This document shows, piece after piece, positions 51,401 through 64,000 of a stretch of 64,000 bases of DNA. Numbering within the stretch: position 1 is the stretch's first letter; each line of letters starts with the position of its first letter. The DNA is from Pleodorina starrii (taxonomy: Eukaryota; Chlorophyta; Chlorophyceae; Chlamydomonadales; Volvocaceae). The stretch lies in contig BRXU01000040.1 of NCBI GenBank assembly GCA_030267565.1, positions 868,001 to 932,000 of the forward strand, in the 5' to 3' direction. The translations under genes and the position numbers were made by a program. A model generated the notes under the pieces. That model made no database searches. It saw nothing but the letters and a program-made list of their open reading frames with translations, and was not told the DNA's origin.

Positions 51401-54400
51401 GCACCCTTCTACGCCCTTCTACACCCTTCTGCGCCCGTCTGCGCCCGTCTGCGCCCTTCTGTGCCCTTCTGCATCCTTCTGCTCCCGTCTGCGCCCTTCT
51501 GCGCCCTTCTGCGCCCGTCTGCGTCCTTCTGCGCCCGTCTGCGCCCGTCTGCGCCCGTCTGCACCCTTCTGCGCCCGTCTGCACCCTTCTACGCCCGTCT
51601 GCGCCCGTCTGCGCGCGTCTGCACCCGTCTGCACCCTTCTACGCCCGTCTGCGCCCTTCTACGCCCTTTTGTGCCCTTCTGCGCCCGTCTGCACCCGTCT
51701 GCGCCCGTCTGCGCGCGTCTGCACCCGTCTGCACCCTTCTACGCCCGTCTGCGCCCGTCTACGCCCGTCTGCACCCTTCTGCGCCCGTCTGCGCCCGTCT
51801 GCGCCCGTCTGAGCCCGTCTGCACCCGTCTGCGCCCGTCTGCGCCCTTCTACGCCCTTCTGCGCCCTTCTGCACCCGTCTGCACCCGTCTGCACCCTTCT
51901 ACGCCCGACTGCGCCCTTCTGCGCCCTTCTGTGCCCTTCTGCGCCCGTCTGCACCCGTCTGCGCCCGTCTGCACCCTTCTGCGCCCGTCTGCACCCTTCT
52001 ACGCCCTTCTGCGCCCGTCTGCACCCTTCTGCGCCCATCTGCGCCCGTCTGTGCCCGTCTGCGCCCGTCTGCGCATGTCTGCGCCCTTCTACGCCCATCT
52101 GCGCCCGCTTGCGTCCGTCTCCGCCCTTCTTCGCCCGTCTGCGCCCGTCTGCACCCTTCTGCGCCCTTCTGCGCCCGTCTGCGCCCTTCTCCGCCCGTCT
52201 GCACCCTTCTGCGCCCGTCTGCGCCCGTCTGCGCCCGTCTGCGCCCGTCAGCGCCCGTCTGCGCCCGTCTGCACCCTTCTGCGCCCGTCTGCACCCTTCT
52301 ACGCCCTTCTGCGCCCGTCTGCACCCGTCTGCACCCGTCTGCACCCTTTTACGCCCTTTTGGGTCCTTCTGCGCCCGTCTGCACCCGTCTGCGCCCGTCT
52401 GCGCCCGTCTGCGCCCGTCTGCACCCGTCTGCACCCGTCTGCACCCGTCTGCACCCTTCTACGCCCGTCTGCGTCCTTCTGCACCCTTCTGCGCCCTTCT
52501 GTGCCCTTCTGCATCCTTCTACTCCCGTCTGCACCCTTCTGCGCCCGTCTGCACCCTTCTACGCCCTTCTGCGCCCGTCTGCACCCGTCTGCACCCGTCT
52601 GCACCCTTTTACGCCCTTTTGGGTCCTTCTGCGCCCGTCTGCACCCGTCTGCGCCCGTCTGCGCCCGTCTGCGCCCATCTGCACCCGTCTGCGCCCGTCT
52701 GCACCCTTCTGCGCCCGTCTGCGCCCTTCTACGCCCATCTGCGCCCGTCTGCGTCCGTCTGCGCCCGTCTGCGTCCTTCTACGTCCGTCTGCGCCCTTCT
52801 GCGCCAATCTGCGCCCGTCTGCGCCTGTCTGCGCCCGTCTGCGCCCGTCTGCGCCCGTCTGCGCCCGTCTGCGCCCGTCTGCACCCTTCTGCGCCCGTCT
52901 GCGCCCGTCTGCGCCCGTCCGCGCCCGTCTGCACCCTTCTACGCCCGTCTGCGCCCTTCTACGCCCTTTTGTGCCCGTCTGCGCCCGTCTGCGCCCTTCT
53001 GCACCCGTCTGCACCCTCTGCACCCGTCTGCACCCTTCTACGCTCGTCTGCGCCGTTCTGCACCCTTCTACGCCCTTCTACACCCTTCTGCGCCCGTCTG
53101 CGCCCGTCTGCGCCCTTCTGTGCCCTTCTGCATCCTTCTGCGCCCGTCTGCACCCTTCTGCGCCCTTCTGCGCCCGTCTGCGTCCTTCTGCGCCCGTCTG
53201 CGCCCGTCTGCGCCCGTCTGCACCCTTCTGCGCCCGTCTGCACCCTTCTACGCCCGTCTGCGCCCGTCTGCGCGCGTCTGCACCCGTCTGCACCCTTCTA
53301 CGCCCGTCTGCGCCCTTCTACGCCCTTTTGTGCCCTTCTGCGCCCGTCTGCACCCGTCTGCGCCCGTCTGCGCGCGTCTGCACCCGTCTGCACCCTTCTA
53401 CGCCCGTCTGCGCCCGTCTACGCCCGTCTGCACCCTTCTGCGCCCGTCTGCGCCCGTCTGCGCCCGTCTGAGCCCGTCTGCGCCCTTCTACGCCCATCTG
53501 CGCCCGTCTGCGTCCGTCTGCGCCCTTCTGCGTCCTTCTACGTCCGTCTGCGCCCTTCTGCGCCCGTCTGCGCCCGTCTGCGCCTGTCTGCGCCCGTCTG
53601 CGCCCGTCTGCGCCCGTCTGCGCCCGTCTGCACCCTTCTGCGCCCGTATGCGCCCGTCTGCGCCCGTCTGCGCCCGTCTGCGCCCGTCTGCACCCTACTA
53701 CACCCTTCTGCGCCCGTCTGCGCCCTTCTGTGCCCGTCTGCGCCCGTCTGCGCCCTTCTACGCCCTTCTGCGCCCTTCTGCACCCGTCTGCACCCGTCTG
53801 CACCCTTCTACGCCCGACTGCGCCCTTCTGCGCCCTTCTGTGCCCTTCTGCGCCCGTCTGCACCCGTCTGCGCCCGTCTGCACCCTTCTGCGCCCGTCTG
53901 CACCCTTCTACGCCCTTCTGCGCCCGTCTGCACCCTTCTGCGCCCATCTGCGCCCGTCTGTGCCCGTCTGCGCCCGTCTGCGCACGTCTGCGCCCTTCTA
54001 CGCCCATCTGCGCCCGCTTGCGTCCGTCTCCGCCCTTCTTCGCCCGTCTGCGCCCGTCTGCACCCTTCTGCGCCCTTCTGCGCCCGTCTGCGCCCTTCTC
54101 CGCCCGTCTGCACCCTTCTGCGCCCGTCTGCGCCCGTCTGCGCCCGTCTGCGCCCGTCAGCGCCCGTCTGCGCCCGTCTGCACCCTTCTGCGCCCGTCTG
54201 CACCCTTCTACGCCCTTCTGCGCCCGTCTGCACCCGTCTGCACCCGTCTGCACCCTTTTACGCCCTTTTGGGTCCTTCTGCGCCCGTCTGCACCCGTCTG
54301 CGCCCGTCTGCGCCCGTCTGCGCCCGTCTGCACCCGTCTGCACCCGTCTGCACCCGTCTGCACCCTTCTACGCCCGTCTGCGTCCTTCTGCACCCTTCTG

Positions 54401-57400
54401 CGCCCTTCTGTGCCCTTCTGCATCCTTCTACTCCCGTCTGCACCCTTCTGCGCCCGTCTGCACCCTTCTACGCCCTTCTGCGCCCGTCTGCACCCGTCTG
54501 CACCCGTCTGCACCCTTTTACGCCCTTTTGGGTCCTTCTGCGCCCGTCTGCACCCGTCTGCGCCCGTCTGCGCCCGTCTGCGCCCATCTGCACCCGTCTG
54601 CGCCCGTCTGCACCCTTCTACGCCCGTCTGCGCCCTTCTACGCCCATCTGCGCCCGTCTGCGTCCGTCTGCGCCCTTCTGCGTCCTTCTACGTCCGTCTG
54701 CGCCCTTCTGCGCCCGTCTGCGCCCGTCTGCGCCTGTCTGCGCCCGTCTGCGCCCGTCTGCGCCCGTCTGCGCCCGTCTGCACCCTTCTGCGCCCGTATG
54801 CGCCCGTCTGCGCCCGTCTGCGCCCGTCTGCGCCCGTCTGCACCCTACTACACCCTTCTGCGCCCGTCTGCGCCCTTCTGTGCCCGTCTGCGCCCTTCTG
54901 TGCCCTTCTGCGCCCTTCTACGCCCTTCTGCACCCTTCTGCGCCCGTCTGCGCCCGTCTGCGCCCGTCTGCGCCCGTCTGCACCCTTCTACGCCCTTCTG
55001 CGCCCTTCTGCGCCCGCCTGCACCCGTCTGCACCCGTCTGCACCCTTCTACGCCCTTCTGCGCCCTTCTGCACCCTTCTGCGCCCTTCTTTGCCCTTCTG
55101 CATCCTTCTGCGCTCGTCTGCACCCTTCTATGCCCTTCTGCGCCCGTCTGCACCCTTCTGCACCCTTCTGCGCCCTTCTGCGCCCTTCTACACCCTTTTG
55201 GGCTCGTCTGCGCCCGTCTGCGCCCTCTTACGCCCGTCTGCACCCTTCTGCGCCCATCTGCGCCCGTCTGCGCCCGTCTGCGCCCGTCTGCGCCCTTCTA
55301 CGCCCGTCTGTGCCCTTCGGCACCCTTCTGCGCCCGTCTGCGCCTGTCTGCGCCCGTCTGCACCCGTCTGCGCCCGTCTGCGCCCTTCTACGCCCTTCTG
55401 CGCCCTTCTGCACCCGTCTGCACCCGTCTGCACCCTTCTACGCCCGTCGGCGCCCTTCTGCGCCCTTCTGTGCCCTTCTGCGCCCGTCTGCACCCTTCTG
55501 CGCCCGTCTGCACCCGTCTGCACCCGTCTGCACCCGTCTGCACCCTTTTACGCCCTTTTGGGTCCTTCTGCGCCCGTCTGCACTCGTCTGCGCCCGTCTG
55601 CGCCCGTCTGCGCCCGTCTGCACCCGTCTGCACCCGTCTGCACCCTTCTACGCCCGTCTGCGTCCTTCTGCACCCTTCTGCGCCCTTCTGTGCCCTTCTG
55701 CATCCTTCTGCTCCCGTCTGCGCCCTTCTGCGCCCTTCTACGCCCGTCTGCGTCCTTCTGCGCCCGTCTGCACCCGTCTGCGCCCGTCTGCACCCTTCTA
55801 CGCCCTTCTGCGCCCGTCTGCACCCGTCTGCACCCGTCTGCTCCCTTGTACGCCCTTCTGCGCCCGTCTGCACCCGTCTGCACCCGTCTGCACCCTTCTA
55901 CGCCAGTCTGCGCCCTTCTATGCCCTTTTGTGCCCTTCTCCGCCCGTCTGCACCCTTCTGCGCCCGTCTGCGCCCGTCTGCGCCCGTCTGCGCCCGTCAG
56001 CGCCCGTCTGCGCCCGTCTGCACCCTTCTGCGCCCGTCTGCACCCTTCTACGCCCTTCTGCGCCCGTCTGCACCCGTCTGCACCCTTTTACGCCCTTTTG
56101 GGTCCTTCTGCGCCCGTCTGCACCCGTCTGCGCCCGTCGGCGCCCGTCTGCGCCCGTCTGCACCCGTCTGCACCCGTCTGCACCCTTCTACGCCCGTCTG
56201 CGTCCTTCTGCACCCTTCTGCGCCCTTCTGTGCCCTTCTGCATCCTTCTGCTCCCGTCTGCGCCCTTCTGCGCCCTTCTACGCCCGTCTGCGTCCTTCTG
56301 CGCCCGTCTGCACCCGTCTGCGCCCGTCTGCACCCTTCTACGCCCTTCTGCGCCCGTCTGCACCCGTCTGCACCCGTCTGCTCCCTTGTACGCCCTTCTG
56401 CGCCCGTCTGCACCCGTCTGCACCCGTCTGCACCCTTCTACGCCCTTTTGGGTCCTTCTTCGCCCTTCTGCGACCGTCTGCGACCTTCTACGCCCGTCTG
56501 CGCCCGTCTGCGCCCTTCTACGCCCATCTGCGCCCGTCTGCGTCCGTCTGCGCCCGTCTGCGTCCTTCTACGCCCGTCTGCGCCCTTCTGCGCCCGTCTG
56601 CACCCGTCTGCGCCCGTCTGCGCCCGTCTGCGCCCATCTGCACCCGTCTGCGCCCGTCTGCACCCTTCTACGCCCGTCTGCGCCCTTCTACGCCCATCTG
56701 CGCCCGTCTGCGTCCGTCTGCGCCCGTCTGCGTCCTTCTACGTCCGTCTGCGCCCTTCTGCGCCCGTCTGCACCCGTCTGCGCCCGTCTGCGCCCTTCTG
56801 CGCCCGTCTGCACCCGTCTGCGCCCGTCTGCGCCCGTCTGCGCCCATCTGCACCCGTCTGCGCCCGTCTGCGCCCGTCTGCGCCCGTCTGCGCCCTCCTG
56901 CACCCGTCTGCACCCTCTGCACCCGTCTGCACCCTTCTACGCCCGTCTGCGCCGTTCTGCACCCTTCTACGCCCTTCTACACCCTTCTGCGCCCGTCTGC
57001 GCCCGTCTGCGCCCTTCTGTGCTCTTCTGCATCCTTCTGCGCCCGTCTGCACCCTTCTGCGCCCTTCTGCGCCCGTCTGCGTCCTTCTGCGACCTTCTAC
57101 GCCCGTCTGCGCCCGTCTGCGCCCTTCTACGCCCATCTGCGCCCGTCTGCGTCCGTCTGCGCCCGTCTGCGTCCTTCTACGCCCGTCTGCGCCCTTCTGC
57201 GCCCGTCTGCACCCGTCTGCGCCCGTCTGCGCCCGTCTGCGCCCATCTGCACCCGTCTGCGCCCGTCTGCACCCTTCTACGCCCGTCTGCGCCCTTCTAC
57301 GCCCATCTGCGCCCGTCTGCGTCCGTCTGCGCCCGTCTGCGTCCTTCTACGTCCGTCTGCGCCCTTCTGCGCCCGTCTGCACCCGTCTGCGCCCGTCTGC

Positions 57401-60400
57401 GCCCTTCTGCGCCCGTCTGCACCCGTCTGCGCCCGTCTGCGCCCGTCTGCGCCCATCTGCACCCGTCTGCGCCCGTCTGCGCCCGTCTGCGCCCGTCTGC
57501 GCCCTCCTGCACCCGTCTGCACCCTCTGCACCCGTCTGCACCCTTCTACGCCCGTCTGCGCCGTTCTGCACCCTTCTACGCCCTTCTACACCCTTCTGCG
57601 CCCGTCTGCGCCCGTCTGCGCCCTTCTGTGCTCTTCTGCATCCTTCTGCGCCCGTCTGCACCCTTCTGCGCCCTTCTGCGCCCGTCTGCGTCCTTCTGCG
57701 CCCGTCTGCAGCCGTCTGCGCCCGTCTGCACCCTTCTACGCCCTTCTGCGCCCGTCTGCACCCGTCTGCACCCGTCTGCTCCCTTCTACGCCCTTCTGCG
57801 CCCGTCTGCGCCCGTCTGCGCCCGTCTGCGCCCGTCTGCGCCCGTCTGCGCCCGTCTGCACCCTTCTGCGCCCGTCTGCGCCCGTCTGCGCCCGTCTGCG
57901 CCCGTCTGCGCCCGTCTGCACCCTACTACACCTTCTGCGCCCGTCTGCGCCCTTCTGTGCCCGTCTGCGCCCTTCTGCGCCCTTCTGCGCCCTTCTACGC
58001 CCTTCTGCACCCTTCTGCGCCCGTCTGCGCCCGTCTGCGCCCGTCTGCACCCTTCTACGCCCTTCTGCGCCCTTCTGCGCCCGCCTGCACCCGTCTGCAC
58101 CCGTCTGCACCCTTCTACGCCCTTCTGCGCCCTTCTGCACCCTTCTGCGCCCTTCTGTGCCCTTCTGCATCCTTCTGCGCTCGTCTGCACCCTTCTATGC
58201 CCTTCTGCGCCCGTCTGCACCCTTCTGCACCCTTCTGCGCCCTTCTGCGCCCTTCTACACCCTTTTGGGCTCGTCTGCGCCCGTCTGCACCCTTCTGCGC
58301 CCATCTGCGCCCGTCTGCGCCCGTCTGCGCCCGTCTGCGCCCGTCTGCGCCCTTCTACGGCCGTCTGCGCCCTTCGGCACCCTTCTGCGCCCGTCTGCGC
58401 CTGTCTGCGCCCGTCTGCACCCGTCTGCGCCCGTCTGCGCCCTTCTACGCCCTTCTGCGCCCTTCTGCACCCGTCTGCACCCGTCTGCACCCTTCTACGC
58501 CCGTCGGCGCCCTTCTGCGCCCTTCTGTGCCCTTCTGCGCCCGTCTGTACCCTTCTGCGCACGTCTGCACCCTTCTGCGCCCGTCGGCACCCTTCTACGC
58601 CCTTCTGCGCCCGTCTGCACCCTTCTGCGCCCATCTGCGTCCGTCTGTGCCCGTCTGCGCCCGTCTGCGCACGTCTGCGCCCTTCTACGCCCATCTGCGC
58701 CCGCCTGCGTCCGTCTGCGCCCTTCTTCGCCCGTCTGCGCCCGTCTGCACCCTTCTGCGCCCTTCTGCGCCCGTCTGCGCCCTTCTCCGCCCGTCTGCAC
58801 CCTTCTGCGCCCGTCTGCGCCCGTCTGCGCCCGTCTGCGCCCGTCTGCGCCCGTCTGCGCCCGTCTGCACCCTTCTGCGCCCGTCTGCACCCTTCTACGC
58901 CCTTCTGCGCCCGTCTGCACCCGTCTGCACCCGTCTGCACCCTTTTACGCCCTTTTGGGCCCTTCTGCGCCCGTCTGCACCCTTCTGCGCCCGTCTGCAC
59001 CCTTCTACGCCCTTCTGCGCCCTTCTGCACCCGTCTGCACCCTTCTATGCCCTTTTGGGTCCTTCTGCGCCCGTCTGCACCCGTCTGCGCCCGTCTGCGC
59101 CCGTCTTCGCCCGTCTGCACCCTTCTGTGCCCGTCTGCGCCCGTCTGCGCCCGTCTGCGCCCGTCTGCACCCGTCTGCACCCTTCTACGCCCGTCTGCGT
59201 CCTTCTGCACCCTTCTGCGCCCTTCTGTGCCCTTCTGCATCCTTCTGCGCCCGTCTGCGCCCTTCTGCGCCCTTCTACGCCCGTCTGCGTCCTTCTGCGC
59301 CCTTCTACGCCCGTCTGCGTCCTTCTGCGCCCGTCTGCACCGTACAGCGTTTGCGCCCGTCTGCACCCTTCTACGCCCTTCTACGCCCGTCTGCACCCGT
59401 CTGCACCCGTCTGCTCCCGTCTGCGCCCTTCTGCGCCCGTCTGCACCCGTCTGCACCCGTCTGCACCCTTCTACGCCCTTTTGGGTCCTTCTGCGCCCGT
59501 CTGCGCCCGTCTGCGCCCGTCTGCGCCCGTCTGCGCCCGTCTGCGCCCATCTGCGCCCGTCTGCGCCCGTCTGCACCCTTCTGCGCCCGTCTGCACCCTT
59601 CTACGCCCTTCTGCGCCCGTCTGCACCCGTCTGCACCCGTCTGCACCCTTCTACGCCCTTTTGGATCCTTCTGCGCCCGTCTGCACCCGTCTGCGCCCGT
59701 CTGCGCCCGTCTGCGCCCGTCTGCACCCGTCTGCATCCTTCTGCGCCCGTCTGCGCCCGTCTGCGCCCGTCTGCATCCTTCTGCACCCTTCTACGCCCGT
59801 CTGCGCCCGTCTGTGCCCGTCTGCGCCCGTCTGCGCACGTCTGCGCCCTTCTACGCCCATCTGCGGCCGCCTGCGTCCGTCTGCGCCCTTCTTCACCCGT
59901 CTGCGCCCGTCTGCACCCTTCTGCGCCCTTCTGCGCCCGTCTGCGCCCTTCTCCGCCCGTCTGCACCCTTCTGCGCCCGTCTGCGCCCGTCTGCGCCCGT
60001 CTGCGCCCGTCTGCGCCCGTCTGCGCCCGTCTGCACCCTTCTGCGCCCGTCTGCACCCTTCTACGCCCTTCTGCGCCCGTCTGCACCCGTCTGCACCCGT
60101 CTGCACCCTTTTACGCCCTTTTGGGCCCTTCTGCGCCCGTCTGCACCCTTCTGCGCCCGTCTGCACCCTTCTACGCCCTTCTGCGCCCTTCTGCACCCGT
60201 CTGCACCCTTCTATGCCCATTTGGGTCCTTCTGCGCCCGTCTGCACCCGTCTGCGCCCGTCTGCGCCCGTCTTCGCCCGTCTGCACCCTTCTGTGCCCGT
60301 CTGCGCCCGTCTGCGCCCGTCTGCGCCCGTCTGCACCCGTCTGCACCCTTCTACGCCCGTCTGCGTCCTTCTGCACCCTTCTGCGCCCTTCTGTGCCCTT

Positions 60401-63400
60401 CTGCATCCTTCTGCGCCCGTCTGCGCCCTTCTGCGCCCTTCTACGCCCGTCTGCGTCCTTCTGCGCCCTTCTACGCCCGTCTGCGTCCTTCTGCGCCCGT
60501 CTGCACCGTACAGCGTTTGCGCCCGTCTGCACCCTTCTACGCCCTTCTGCACCCGTCTGCACCCGTCTGCTCCCGTCTGCGCCCTTCTGCGCCCGTCTGC
60601 ACCCGTCTGCACCCGTCTGCACCCTTCTACGCCCTTTTGGGTCCTTCTGCGCCCGTCTGCGCCCGTCTGCGCCCGTCTGCGCCCGTCTGCGCCCATCTGC
60701 GCCCGTCTGCGCCCGTCTGCACCCTTCTGCGCCCGTCTGCACCCTTCTACGCCCTTCTGCGCCCGTCTGCACCCGTCTGCACCCGTCTGCACCCTTCTAC
60801 GCCCTTTTGGATCCTTCTGCGCCCGTCTGCACCCGTCTGCGCCCGTCTGCGCCCGTCTGCGCCCGTCTGCACCCGTCTGCATCCTTCTGCGCCCGTCTGC
60901 GCCCGTCTGCGCCCGTCTGCATCCTTCTGCACCCTTCTACGCCCGTCTGCGCCCGTCTGTGCCCGTCTGCGCCCGTCTGCACACGTCTGCGCCCTTTTAC
61001 GCCCGTCTGCACCCTTCTGCGCCCATCTGCGCCCGTCTGCGCCCGTCTGCGCCCGTCTGCGCCCGTCTGCGCCCTTCTACGCCCGTCTGCGCCCTTCGGC
61101 ACCCTTCTGCGCCCGTCTGCGCCTGTCTGCGCCCGTCTGCACCCGTCTGCGCCCGTCTGCGCCCTTCTACGCCCTTCTGCGCCCTTCTGCACCCGTCTGC
61201 ACCCGTCTGCACCCTTCTACGCCCGTCGGCGCCCTTCTGCGCCCTTCTGTGCCCTTCTGCGCCCGTCTGTACCCTTCTGCGCACGTCTGCACCCTTCTGC
61301 GCCCGTCGGCACCCTTCTACGCCCTTCTGCGCCCGTCTGCACCCTTCTGCGCCCATCTGCGTCCGTCTGTGCCCGTCTGCGCCCGTCTGCGCACGTCTGC
61401 GCCCTTCTACGCCCATCTGCGCCCGCCTGCGTCCGTCTGCGCCCTTCTTCGCCCGTCTGCGCCCGTCTGCACCCTTCTGCGCCCTTCTGCGCCCGTCTGC
61501 GCCCTTCTCCGCCCGTCTGCACCCTTCTGCGCCCGTCTGCGCCCGTCTGCGCCCGTCTGCGCCCGTCTGCGCCCGTCTGCGCCCGTCTGCACCCTTCTGC
61601 GCCCGTCTGCACCCTTCTACGCCCTTCTGCGCCCGTCTGCACCCGTCTGCACCCGTCTGCACCCTTTTACGCCCTTTTGGGCCCTTCTGCGCCCGTCTGC
61701 ACCCTTCTGCGCCCGTCTGCACCCTTCTACGCCCTTCTGCGCCCTTCTGCACCCGTCTGCACCCTTCTATGCCCTTTTGGGTCCTTCTGCGCCCGTCTGC
61801 ACCCGTCTGCGCCCGTCTGCGCCCGTCTTCGCCCGTCTGCACCCTTCTGTGCCCGTCTGCGCCCGTCTGCGCCCGTCTGCGCCCGTCTGCACCCGTCTGC
61901 ACCCTTCTACGCCCGTCTGCGTCCTTCTGCACCCTTCTGCGCCCTTCTGTGCCCTTCTGCATCCTTCTGCGCCCGTCTGCGCCCTTCTGCGCCCTTCTAC
62001 GCCCGTCTGCGTCCTTCTGCGCCCTTCTACGCCCGTCTGCGTCCTTCTGCGCCCGTCTGCACCGTACAGCGTTTGCGCCCGTCTGCACCCTTCTACGCCC
62101 TTCTACGCCCGTCTGCACCCGTCTGCACCCGTCTGCTCCCGTCTGCGCCCTTCTGCGCCCGTCTGCACCCGTCTGCACCCGTCTGCACCCTTCTACGCCC
62201 TTTTGGGTCCTTCTGCGCCCGTCTGCGCCCGTCTGCGCCCGTCTGCGCCCGTCTGCGCCCGTCTGCGCCCATCTGCGCCCGTCTGCGCCCGTCTGCACCC
62301 TTCTGCGCCCGTCTGCACCCTTCTACGCCCTTCTGCGCCCGTCTGCACCCGTCTGCACCCGTCTGCACCCTTCTACGCCCTTTTGGATCCTTCTGCGCCC
62401 GTCTGCACCCGTCTGCGCCCGTCTGCGCCCGTCTGCGCCCGTCTGCACCCGTCTGCATCCTTCTGCGCCCGTCTGCGCCCGTCTGCGCCCGTCTGCATCC
62501 TTCTGCACCCTTCTACGCCCGTCTGCGCCCGTCTGTGCCCGTCTGCGCCCGTCTGCGCACGTCTGCGCCCTTCTACGCCCATCTGCGGCCGCCTGCGTCC
62601 GTCTGCGCCCTTCTTCACCCGTCTGCGCCCGTCTGCACCCTTCTGCGCCCTTCTGCGCCCGTCTGCGCCCTTCTCCGCCCGTCTGCACCCTTCTGCGCCC
62701 GTCTGCGCCCGTCTGCGCCCGTCTGCGCCCGTCTGCGCCCGTCTGCGCCCGTCTGCACCCTTCTGCGCCCGTCTGCACCCTTCTACGCCCTTCTGCGCCC
62801 GTCTGCACCCGTCTGCACCCGTCTGCACCCTTTTACGCCCTTTTGGGCCCTTCTGCGCCCGTCTGCACCCTTCTGCGCCCGTCTGCACCCTTCTACGCCC
62901 TTCTGCGCCCTTCTGCACCCGTCTGCACCCTTCTATGCCCATTTGGGTCCTTCTGCGCCCGTCTGCACCCGTCTGCGCCCGTCTGCGCCCGTCTTCGCCC
63001 GTCTGCACCCTTCTGTGCCCGTCTGCGCCCGTCTGCGCCCGTCTGCGCCCGTCTGCACCCGTCTGCACCCTTCTACGCCCGTCTGCGTCCTTCTGCACCC
63101 TTCTGCGCCCTTCTGTGCCCTTCTGCATCCTTCTGCGCCCGTCTGCGCCCTTCTGCGCCCTTCTACGCCCGTCTGCGTCCTTCTGCGCCCTTCTACGCCC
63201 GTCTGCGTCCTTCTGCGCCCGTCTGCACCGTACAGCGTTTGCGCCCGTCTGCACCCTTCTACGCCCTTCTGCACCCGTCTGCACCCGTCTGCTCCCGTCT
63301 GCGCCCTTCTGCGCCCGTCTGCACCCGTCTGCACCCGTCTGCACCCTTCTACGCCCTTTTGGGTCCTTCTGCGCCCGTCTGCGCCCGTCTGCGCCCGTCT

Positions 63401-64000
63401 GCGCCCGTCTGCGCCCATCTGCGCCCGTCTGCGCCCGTCTGCACCCTTCTGCGCCCGTCTGCACCCTTCTACGCCCTTCTGCGCCCGTCTGCACCCGTCT
63501 GCACCCGTCTGCACCCTTCTACGCCCTTTTGGATCCTTCTGCGCCCGTCTGCACCCGTCTGCGCCCGTCTGCGCCCGTCTGCGCCCGTCTGCACCCGTCT
63601 GCATCCTTCTGCGCCCGTCTGCGCCCGTCTGCGCCCGTCTGCATCCTTCTGCACCCTTCTACGCCCGTCTGCGCCCGTCTGTGCCCGTCTGCGCCCGTCT
63701 GCACACGTCTGCGCCCTTCTACGCCCATCTGCGGCCGCCTGCGTCCGTCTGCGCCCTTCTTCACCCGTCTGCGCCCGTCTGCACCCTTCTGCGCCCTTCT
63801 GCGCCCGTCTGCGCCCTTCTCCGCCCGTCTGCACCCGTCTGCGCCCGTCTGCACCCGTCTGCGCCCGTCTGCGCCCGTCTGCACCCTTCTGCGCCCGTCT
63901 GCACCCTTCTACGCCCTTCTGCGCCCGTCTGCACCCGTCTGCACCCGTCTGCACCTTCTACGCCCTTTTGGGTCCTTCTGCGCCCGTCTGCACCCTTCTG
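48475..64000 (+). repeat. 10-bp satellite array, right block (runs off the window)
   Basis: About 1,550 units in the same orientation and with the same CTGCGCCCGT consensus as the left block. TTGTGCCCTT units persist near the transposon and at 51.3, 51.7, 53.0 and 53.3 kb. From about 49.7 kb TTGGGTCCTT becomes a recurrent unit that I did not see in the left block. Nested duplications: 2610 and 1909 bp (segments at 49.3, 51.9 and 53.8 kb), 540 bp (55.5/56.1 kb), 609 bp (56.7/57.3 kb) and 2722 bp (from 58.3 kb). No gene is present. Confidence 0.97.
58288..64000 (+). repeat. 2722-bp higher-order repeat with 1166/1556-bp substructure
   Basis: The private junction string GTACAGCGTTTG occurs at 59342, 60508, 62064 and 63230. 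The spacings are 1166, 1556 and 1166 bp, so the large period is 2722 bp. It begins near 58288 and is cut by the window end. Confidence 0.85.

Noticed and set aside
57786..59576. Long minus-strand frames encoding QTGADGRRRA repeats throughout the satellite
   Set aside because: Same cause on the other strand. They break wherever a CTACGCCC-type unit gives TAG in frame. Not genes.
27896..64000. CRISPR-like regular repeat
   Set aside because: Units are contiguous 10-mers with no unique spacers, in a eukaryotic setting without cas genes.

Overview
The window looks like nuclear DNA from a chlorophyte green alga, most likely a Chlamydomonas/Volvox-type volvocalean. Host DNA is very GC-rich. Genes are split by many short GT-AG introns that carry simple repeats. 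Several genes have a TGTAA poly(A)-type signal 50 to 510 bases past the stop, the usual signal in these algae. One intron holds a short tract of the Chlamydomonas-type telomere repeat TTTTAGGG. The genus cannot be fixed from sequence alone.

Layout. (1) 1-1568: 3' end of a plus-strand gene for a charged, coiled-coil protein. (2) 1569-5555: no convincing gene. (3) 5852-9049, minus: a PP2C-family Ser/Thr phosphatase rebuilt from seven exons (5' end unresolved). (4) 10351-15066, plus: a complete eight-exon gene for the tRNA (guanine37-N1)-methyltransferase Trm5, divergent from the phosphatase. (5) 15917-16035 and 23483-23601, plus: two U5 snRNA genes, recognised by the invariant loop CGCCUUUUACUA on a closed stem, an Sm-like site and a 3' hairpin. 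(6) 16.6-26.7 kb, minus: three paralogous genes for small proteins with one or two membrane segments followed by coiled coil. They share a phase-2 intron just before the membrane exon. In one of them an in-frame 54-bp minisatellite has multiplied part of the membrane region. (7) 27896-64000: a satellite of 10-bp units (consensus CTGCGCCCGT), over 30 kb and running off the window end, with higher-order repeats of 1580, 2722, 2545, 1909, 609, 540 and 440 bp. (8) 42858-48474: a complete young Ty3/gypsy chromovirus inserted in the satellite in minus orientation. Its 404-bp LTRs appear identical and it has a 5-bp target duplication, PBS, PPT, gag and pol.

The most notable items are: the retrotransposon's gag and pol lie in one frame separated by a single UAG, implying readthrough; a methyltransferase-like NPPY domain sits ahead of its protease; the U5 snRNA pair; the membrane/coiled-coil gene family with its internal minisatellite; and the satellite architecture. 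The satellite has very long open frames because a 10-bp unit lacking stop triplets reads through in every frame. These are not genes.

Exon joins were made by hand from splice signals, phase and family similarity. No alignment, folding or transcript data were available.
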